64,000 nt of DNA from contig NC_063277.1 in assembly GCF_910591885.1 (NCBI RefSeq), positions 18,743,664 through 18,807,663 on the forward strand, read 5' to 3'. A model generated the notes under the pieces. The model searched no databases. It saw only the letters and a list, made by a program, of their open reading frames with translations, and was not told where the DNA came from. Origin of the DNA: Bombus terrestris (taxonomy: Eukaryota; Arthropoda; Insecta; Hymenoptera; Apidae). Both the position numbers and the translations under genes were made by a program. Of the stretch, positions 55,939-64,000 are shown piece after piece (positions within the stretch are counted from its first letter, which is position 1; each line of letters begins with the position of its first letter).

Positions 55939-57509
55939 CTACACCACTTCTCGATTATTAACCCTCCGCGAGATTTTCACGGAACTGAGATTTATCTCGG
56001 TGTGAACGCCGAGATCGTGCACCACGCTGGATTTCTAGGTGGAACGTGATAGATGAGAATTTCATGGAAACGACACAGAACGAAACGGACGACGAGAAAC
56101 CATAATTTACTTCGCGAACGTTAGATTTTTTGAACAGTCATTAACGAACATGGTCTTTTTGGTTCAAGTGTGAGCAACGTTGGCAACCAGCCTGTCAGGG
56201 GAAGATTTATCGCGCGGAATGCGCAACTAATTTTGAAATCAATTATTTTTATGAATCGTCCAACCTCGTCTCTCGAACGGACTGATCGATGCCCCAGGAG
56301 GAAAAAGTTACAAGTCGCTTTAACGTTTTAGACTTTCACGGTCATCGCTTTTCTTATACTTTACATTTTCAGAAACGAGAGAAGAAAATACCCACAAGTC
56401 GTAGTCGATCGTGAAAAGCAATAGCAGTGTTTACTTGATAATCCGATATTATAGTCGATACAGATCAGCTACAAAGCGAACGCAAAGAAATGCATTTTCG
56501 TACCCGTTTACGTAAATGCTCGTTGGTAGCCCTGCCTTTTCTTTCGCAGGGGTGTCCTTTCCCGACTTCTCCGTATTGGTGCGCTCTCGAGCAACTTTCA
56601 CGAACGATAGTCAATAGCACAATAACCGCCTCGACAAACTATAGAAACATCACCATCGATCGAAATTCACCAGTTCCAAGGGGAACGAATATACCTCAAC
56701 TTTTCGCAAACGACGAACTGTACATTGAAAAAATCTATTAAAAATGTTAATATCATCGAACGATTTCTATTCATAAATATAACAATAATTCCTTTTTAAC
56801 AAATCGAAAAATAAGAAAGATAGATGATCAATTTGATCGTCGACCACGCCAACTGCGAAACGCTTTTCCAGTGTGAAAACGCGAACGGAATGGAACTCGG
56901 ACGCGCGATTAGGGCGAAGAACGATGAGATACTAAAATCATCTCGAGATTCGAACTAGAAACTGCGACGCGTGGGCGCGTCTTCGCCAAGCAGACTTTTG
57001 CAGCTCGTATTATTAGCCTCCGAGGAGATTGCACGCTGCCTGTCGCGCGTTTTCGCGCTCGCAAAACCAAAGAATTCATGGAAAAGAGCTTGTACAAGCA
57101 GAATCTTTTCTCGTTGTCCCTCGACCAATCTCATCTTCTATATAGGTTCTTTATAAAACGCTATCAAATCGAACGCATCTTATCCCTCTCGTATGATCGA
57201 TAACACGTTCCTTGGTAACGTTACATTACCTTTGAAAGCTTGTAAGAAGCATGTAGCCGGGAGGCAACCGAATTGAAATTGGCTAAACAGAGTGTTCGAC
57301 TTGTAACAGACATCGCCTATTATCGAATCGAATTATTCGAAGCTCGTTAAAACAAGCATTCCAACAAAATTTACGCGTGAATTACGTGTATAACGTGTTC
57401 CTACGTTAGAAAAATCTACAAGTTCGTAGCACGCGTACAGTTTATTTCCGTTGCATAGTACGATATTTTTGCACCTTTGCTGACGCTCAAAATAACAAGT
57501 GAAACGGTA

Positions 57510-57636
<127 letters not shown>

Positions 57637-60600
57637 CTACCACCGTGACTGGATATCGCTGAAGCTCGATAACTTTGCGTGAACTCGCGACACCCTGTTG
57701 AAGTCTAATTATTAGTGCGAATTGAAAGCTCTCTACTTTTGCACAGAACTTGAGGAATATCGAGAAATATCGCAAAACATAGCATAACGATTATGTATCA
57801 AGCATTTCATGTTCGAAATTTACCGACATGGAAAAAATGATATCAAGCTCCGTTGAAGCATTGGTACGATATCTGCGTTAAAACTTTCTCTCCATTTGTC
57901 TGGCCTTTGTTTCATTTGCATGCAACATTGTTGGCAGAAATAAATGTTCCAGAGAAAGTACCACTTCGTGTATATATCAACGATATGTATTGATCCGTGA
58001 GACGTTGAATTAGAAGTTTCAACAAGATTTCAAAACGGACAAATAAAAAACAGATGCATGCGGAATACTTATTAATTAATACTTTTAACCGTTAAACGCG
58101 TTACAATGGCATTCGACGATATAACACGAGTATAACGACGATTTTCATGACAAATAATACATTCTTCGACTTTATCCAGTCTATCCTACGCCTTAACAGA
58201 TATGTAGATACAAATGGAGGCAACAGCGATGATGTCATTTGACACGAGTAGCACGACTTTAGGTCGAGCGAAACGTCTCGACAACGCGCCGGTGAATGTG
58301 CATCAGAGATCGCATCTGCAATTGTCATCGGTGTGCGACGGGGACCTTTCGAGCAAAATGCAATTCGCATAACCCCGTTAAAGTGTGTCACGTACCGGTA
58401 CACGTCGCTCAAACATCGGCAAGCCTGATTTTACGCTTGGTTACCGCCACATATGAGAACCTTCCGATGACTCTCCGTTCTCAAAGATTCGTCCAATTGA
58501 TCTTTTCCCGCGTGTTACATCGATTAAACGAATTACAATTTCCAGACCCTGATCTAGCTTCTTTTCCATTGGATCGAACGACAAGTTCAACAGCCGATAT
58601 TTCTACATCGTTTCGTTGTTTTATTCTTATTCTTACCGATTGTTAATCAAATATCGTTCACCACGATATACGAGCGTCGGCTCGTTAACCTGACAAGCTA
58701 TATATCGTTTCTCACCTGTTAAAGCGCAAACAACACTTTAATCGCAAAAGAATTTCAAACGCAAGCACGACACTTTTCCTTTGATCGTTATAGGTATTAT
58801 TATTTTCTTGTTTTCCTTTCTATGCGAGAGTAACTCGTTCTAAACGAGTAAAATCATGTGTAAGAAAAGAATCGACCACGGAAACAGTTCTGTTTTCTTA
58901 TCAATATACCACAGCTTTTGACGAGCCACATCCACCGTGATGCGTGTGTAATCGACGCCAACTTCCGGTAAATCGGTTAACGTGCAGGCCGGAAACGACG
59001 GGCCGCACCGTCGCGTCGCGTCGCTATTAGAACAAGGTCATTAATGACGTTCGTCACACGTTTTTAAAACATTTGCTAACAAAGAATAGAATTTCCAGGA
59101 TGAAATATCTTAATGTAAAATTTGTACAGCTCGATAGGTATACCCAAGTAGAATCTATTTCTGACAGAAATACGTACATAGATGCTACCGCGTTACAAAA
59201 TGGCAAATCCATAAATAAAGAAATTGCACCATCCAAGAAATAGGAAATCTGAACCAAGACTCGTTCGTCCCGATTAACTGGTTAAATCGCTTATTTCTTC
59301 CTATCCTTTTACTTAGTCCACTTTGAACATCAAAAGAGACTAAAGAAATCTTTTCAAAACCGGTCTTGCAACAAAGTTCAATGGTTCGAGCACCTTGGAT
59401 TCGCTGCATTCAACGACGCAATTATAACGAGAAAGATACAAATCGGCAACGTAATTCCGTTGGATTGCACGCGGTTTCCCGATGAACCTGACCATACTTT
59501 CCGGCCATTGAAGCAATCAGTTCCAGTGACTCGATACGCATGCAGATGCAATTGCGTCCACGCGTCTTGCTTCCCGGTAGAGATTAGAAAAATTGCCGCG
59601 GAAACACCATGTATGCTGGCACAGATTACAGAATATGGAAAGTTGCTTTGATAGTTCCGACGAAAATTAGTTATCTATCCCTATCTTCGACGATTCCTTA
59701 TTAAATAAAGAAAATTCCTTCTTCCTTACGCGGCTCCGAACCAACAATTTCCTATTAAATATATCGTTGCGATCGTTGTATTTCTGCGAGTCAAGGCAAA
59801 CCGAGTCACTTATTTATGGATACTTATATGCATTAAAGAAATTAAGAAACAAATTTTAACAAAAAGTAGAGTCGATCAATTTGTCTTCAGAGAGATTCAC
59901 GGTTTAAAATTATGAACTCTGGTCGAGATCGAACAACGATCTCTGCTGGAAGTTCGAATCGGTCCGCGCGAGCATCGGTGCACTTCCACGCGCATCAAGA
60001 GTCAATCGAACGATCGCTTTCACCGCGGCCGTGATCCCCGGTGACGCAACTCGGCGAGCGATGAACGGAAAAAGCGACGTTTAACATGGAGAAAATTGCG
60101 TCCCGCGTCGAGAAGAAAGAATACGTCCAACGAACCACTGGAACTCGGCCAACTAGAGCGGAAACGATGAACACGACGACCACCGGCGAACGGACGATCG
60201 CGGCAACCTTTCAAAGCCTTTCGATTCTCCGCATCGAAATGGAGAAAAGCGCGCAGCTACCGGGAGGCTGGGGGGGGGGCGATGCGCCAGATAATAAGGG
60301 ATAATACAAACATTGGCCTGGCTGGCGATCCTGGGCCAGTTTATTCTTGAGAACACGTGTTCGATCCAACTTTAATCTCGCGCGAAACGACTGAACAACG
60401 AAACGATTCCTTCTTTCAATCGTATAGTTGCTGCGAGAGATACAGCGGAATTGTTAAAAATCGATCGTCATCGATGAACTGAAATTTATAAGTTCCGAGA
60501 ATTGAAACAAATAATTTGACATACGTACGAGTAATTGTTTCTTTCTTCGTAGAATATTTTCAGAAAATGTGTATATTATACATTCTAGAGATGCGCAATT

Positions 60601-60813
60601 TGCTGTCGTTTACGTAATGCACAAACGTCATAAAGAAATCTGACATAATTATTAAATAATAAAAAATAACAATTCACGATAAATTCCATATAGTTCTAAA
60701 CACGGTTACATTCATCAGTGTGATTGAGATTAAATCAGATTAAATTAATGTTTGCTATACTCGTTACTATACGATCTCGCTCTATGTCTGTTTCATCGAC
60801 TATATACGCCTAT

Positions 60814-60848
60814 ACGTATATATACTATACGTACGTATATATACTATA
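60814..60848. repeat. 16-bp direct repeat with central palindrome
   Basis: ACGTATATATACTATA occurs twice with 3 bases between, and the junction forms the palindrome TATACGTACGTATA. Confidence 0.8.
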
Positions 60849-62517
60849 TACGTTTCTTCTCTTCGCGCACCAATCAAAAACAGTACGACAGATGTCTCAG
60901 CATATCTCTACCTGTGATCCCTTACCGATGATCCCAAGTTTAACCGAAAGAAGAAGACTTTGAAAAAGGTAAAAGAGCCGAGTCGGCAGGATCTGAACAA
61001 AAGGCTAAAGTGGCGTTGAATAAGCTTTCGTTTGGAAACCTTGGAAAATTGTTACTGGATTATTCATGTTTGTTATTGCATGTATCATTAGTGCACATAA
61101 TGGATATAATAATGGACAATAATGCGTAGAGAAGTTAGGAAATGAGAAAATAACGAACTACGCTATTATTGTTTCCTTATAGAAAACGATAATTATGTTA
61201 ATATTGCTTATTTGCATCCTTCGAAACAAATTATGTTTCCAAACAAAAAAATGTTTCCAAACAGATAATTATGAAATATATTTTCGATTAATAATCTTGA
61301 CTTGCGATATCGATGAATATGACACAACTAATATCGATAGACACTGTAAATGTTAATGAAAATATTTTTTCTCGATTATCATAGGTAACGCGAGTTTGCT
61401 TGCATATTTAAACCGTTTCACAAAGGGAGGTATATTAATGGCATTCAAAATAAGTTCCAGTCCGATGACATATCGACCCAGTCTGGCGCCAGCTTGTCTA
61501 ACGCGAAACCAGGAAGCAATGCCATCGATGTTACAACACGTCTTACATGATATTATCCACTTTCTTTCCTTAATTACCCTCCATTTATAAACGTTATACC
61601 GTCTGTCTGTCATAATATATACCCTCTGCCGGCTAACTAAAAAAATGGTTATCGAAATTTGAATAACGATTATTATCACATCGACTGCGAAGCTTCGTGT
61701 TGTGTTCCCCGTCTCTAAGCAACACCGCATTGCTGTACGATTCGCCAGAAACGATGATCGACTGAGCGTCGAGACGATGTCGAAATTAGTGAAACTTACA
61801 AATGAATACACCTAGGATTAACTTTCGAACGCAACAAATAAACACCAGTAAGTATGACAACATTATTGCGCAAGTATCGTATTTCGACCGATGAACCAAC
61901 TCTCCGCTCTCATTTGCGAATTTCAAATATATAATTGCTGCGAATATATAACTGCTTGCGCAATTTTTACGATCCATAGCATTTTCATTTTCAAGATCCA
62001 ATTTATATATCTACAATTCTAAGCTCGATACGACATGTTTGTAGTTTTTTTTAACTTGTCAACTTTGATAATTGGAATTTAATCTCATTCCATTAACATT
62101 TATCATAGATGAATAATTTGCGTATTTTAATATTTATAAATATACAAACCTACCTATACACGATGTGAAATTTCAACAAATTATTATTGCCAAAAAGATC
62201 AATTGTATGGCCTTGAAAGCAAAACGCGTCGGCGACGAATCGATCAAAGATTTAAACCAACCACCGTGAGAAATTCAAAAGTTGTACAAAAGCTAGGCAG
62301 CTTCCCGACAACTCTCCTCTGAAAAATAATTGCTTTCGAGGGTCCCCTTTCATCCGCGATGGTACAAAGCGTGCAGCTGTTGCTCCGAGTCAGCTGACAC
62401 GAAATGTAACCACCTTACTGGTAAACAGGGATATTGGTATTATCAAATACCATCTACGCATCAAGTAATTTTTACATTTACCTTCGCACGATATAAGAAA
62501 ATTAGTTACGGAAGATT

Positions 62518-62539
62518 GACAGACAGACAGACAGACAGA
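62518..62539. repeat. (GACA)n microsatellite
   Basis: Five GACA units. Confidence 0.9.
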
Positions 62540-63540
62540 GATTATTATCGTAAATATATTTTTGCGCATTATATACATTCTCTAATATACAAATACTCAT
62601 AATATATAAATACTAAACTTATTTAAATTAAGAAAATCTGCAACGGAAGATATGTAAAAGCACTGAAGAGTAATATTTCAACGAAGAATTACCTTTTGCT
62701 CTAAAATCGACTAAATGCTAATTCTGTATTAAGGTGATTTTGGGAAATAAAATTACTATATACGCGGCGTATATTCCTAACATATTTCACTGGAACACAA
62801 CACAAAAATAGAATTTATGCGCACGTGAGTCAAATTGAGGATCGTGGCGGAATGAGACTCACAGAATTACTCGAGCCAGCCTCTCCGATTTGCATGCTAT
62901 TTCCGAAAATAAGATGTCCAATAAGAGGAAAATGAACGACATGTGGATTTCGACCCCTGAGCACCTCGCCTTTGCGAACACAGTACGATCATTTCTGCTA
63001 ACGCTAGAATCCCGGATGCGCTCGTTTTCATTTCGATAAACACTATTTCTAACCATTTAAAACTACTAGCTTTTTGTAGCTTAATATTAGTTCGCTATAT
63101 GTTGAATTTTAAATAAAATATGTTAATTTTATAATCTTCGACAATCATGTATAGAATTATTGGTTAATCTTTATATTTAGCAAATAGAATAGAAAGATGA
63201 TTAAATACGATTCGACGAAACAGTAACGCGTAACAAGTGAAAATAAAACTTAAAAGTAAGAACATATAGGCACTTTTTTTACATGAATTAGATAGTAATA
63301 AACATGTACACATATATGCACGAAATGGCTAAACGGTAAATACACTAGTAGAGTGAAATTTTTGGGATTCCAGTGTTAAATTGTTTCGATCGTTCCTAGC
63401 TTCGAAAACCAACTTTACGTAATATCCGCAAGGTCTTTGCGCAATTTCAAATATTAGCGATCCTTTGCACAGAAATTCACAGAAATCCACAGAACGTAAA
63501 ACAGATAGAATTTACTGAATTTATAACGAATTCTATTAAA

Positions 63541-63600
63541 AGAGAGAGAGAGAGAGAGGGGGGGGGAGGGAGAGAGACAGACAGACAGACAGAGAAAGGA
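63541..63600. repeat. (AG)n, G-rich and (CAGA)n compound repeat
   Basis: AG units, then a run of about nine G residues, then AG and four CAGA units. Purine-only over about 37 bases. Confidence 0.9.
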
Positions 63601-64000
63601 AGAGTCGAGTCTCTACGTACGTACATTACACATACAAAGTCCTAGGCAATATTTTGATTTGAGAAACAAACAAAACGAAATTTGTTGAATTTCAGTTATC
63701 TCACTGTTCACGTCGACTATCCTAGCACAAAGTTCATTCACGGTAAAAATTCACTATCAAAGTGCATTTATAAGAAAAGACTGAAACGCACAAATGCCGT
63801 GAATCGATCATATATGGAAGAAAATGTTTATTCAAAAGCTATTGATCGACATTTACTTCCTAGTAAAGCGTACATTTCTTTTATCGTGGATTGTAAGTAA
63901 ACTGATTGTGAGATCTACTCTGTATACCTGAAAGCTCGAATACATTATCTCCATATTCTCGTTTTCTGTAATTGAGTATTAGCATCAAGGTCAAACGAGA

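Overview
This window is eukaryotic and looks like insect genomic DNA. Three protein-coding loci are split by introns with GT..AG borders. The rest is AT-rich but unusually dense in CpG (strings such as TCGATCG and ACGCG recur everywhere) and in microsatellites. That base composition, with proteins close to insect Slingshot and GRK2-type kinases, suggests an aculeate hymenopteran, most likely a bee. The species is an inference and cannot be fixed from the window alone.

Layout. (1) Bases 1-74, minus strand: the first coding bases of a G-protein-coupled receptor kinase of the GRK2/3 type (Drosophila Gprk1), running off the left edge. Its 5'UTR and promoter lie to the right, in a GC-rich stretch up to about 700. 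(2) Bases 2131-6845, plus strand: a complete six-exon gene for a 352-residue WD40 beta-propeller protein that I cannot name. All five intron phases fit. (3) Bases 6846-9803: a tail-to-tail intergenic region with an ATC-triplet array, two adjacent perfect hairpins next to a G-quadruplex motif, and a CT/AC microsatellite. (4) Bases 9804 to beyond 54882, minus strand: the cofilin phosphatase slingshot (ssh). I could place seven coding exons (1161 residues plus an unseen N-terminus). Five 3' exons are spread over 9804-13507 and 31236-31301; two more upstream lie at 35987-36165 and 54723-54882. Introns of 18.6, 4.7 and 17.7 kb separate the 5' exons. The first coding exon was not found and probably lies past 64000.

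Most of the window is therefore ssh intron. The most interesting object there is a cryptic exon at 19706-19821 (minus). It has an optimal ATG context, a single hydrophobic segment with basic residues after it, GC-rich third positions and a GTAAGA donor. It ends in the same phase that the ssh exon at 13313-13507 requires. Spliced to that exon, it would give an N-terminally truncated, membrane-anchored Slingshot whose phosphatase domain faces the cytosol. Other intronic signals include a (CA)n tract just downstream of an ssh 5' splice site, several minisatellites, a probable LTR remnant near 50.0-50.6 kb and a CRE/CCAAT pair near 53.7 kb.

The named loci point to signalling and the cytoskeleton (receptor desensitisation by GRK2, cofilin activation by Slingshot), but nothing in the sequence shows that they are co-regulated. 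No tRNA, rRNA, CRISPR array or intact transposase was seen.
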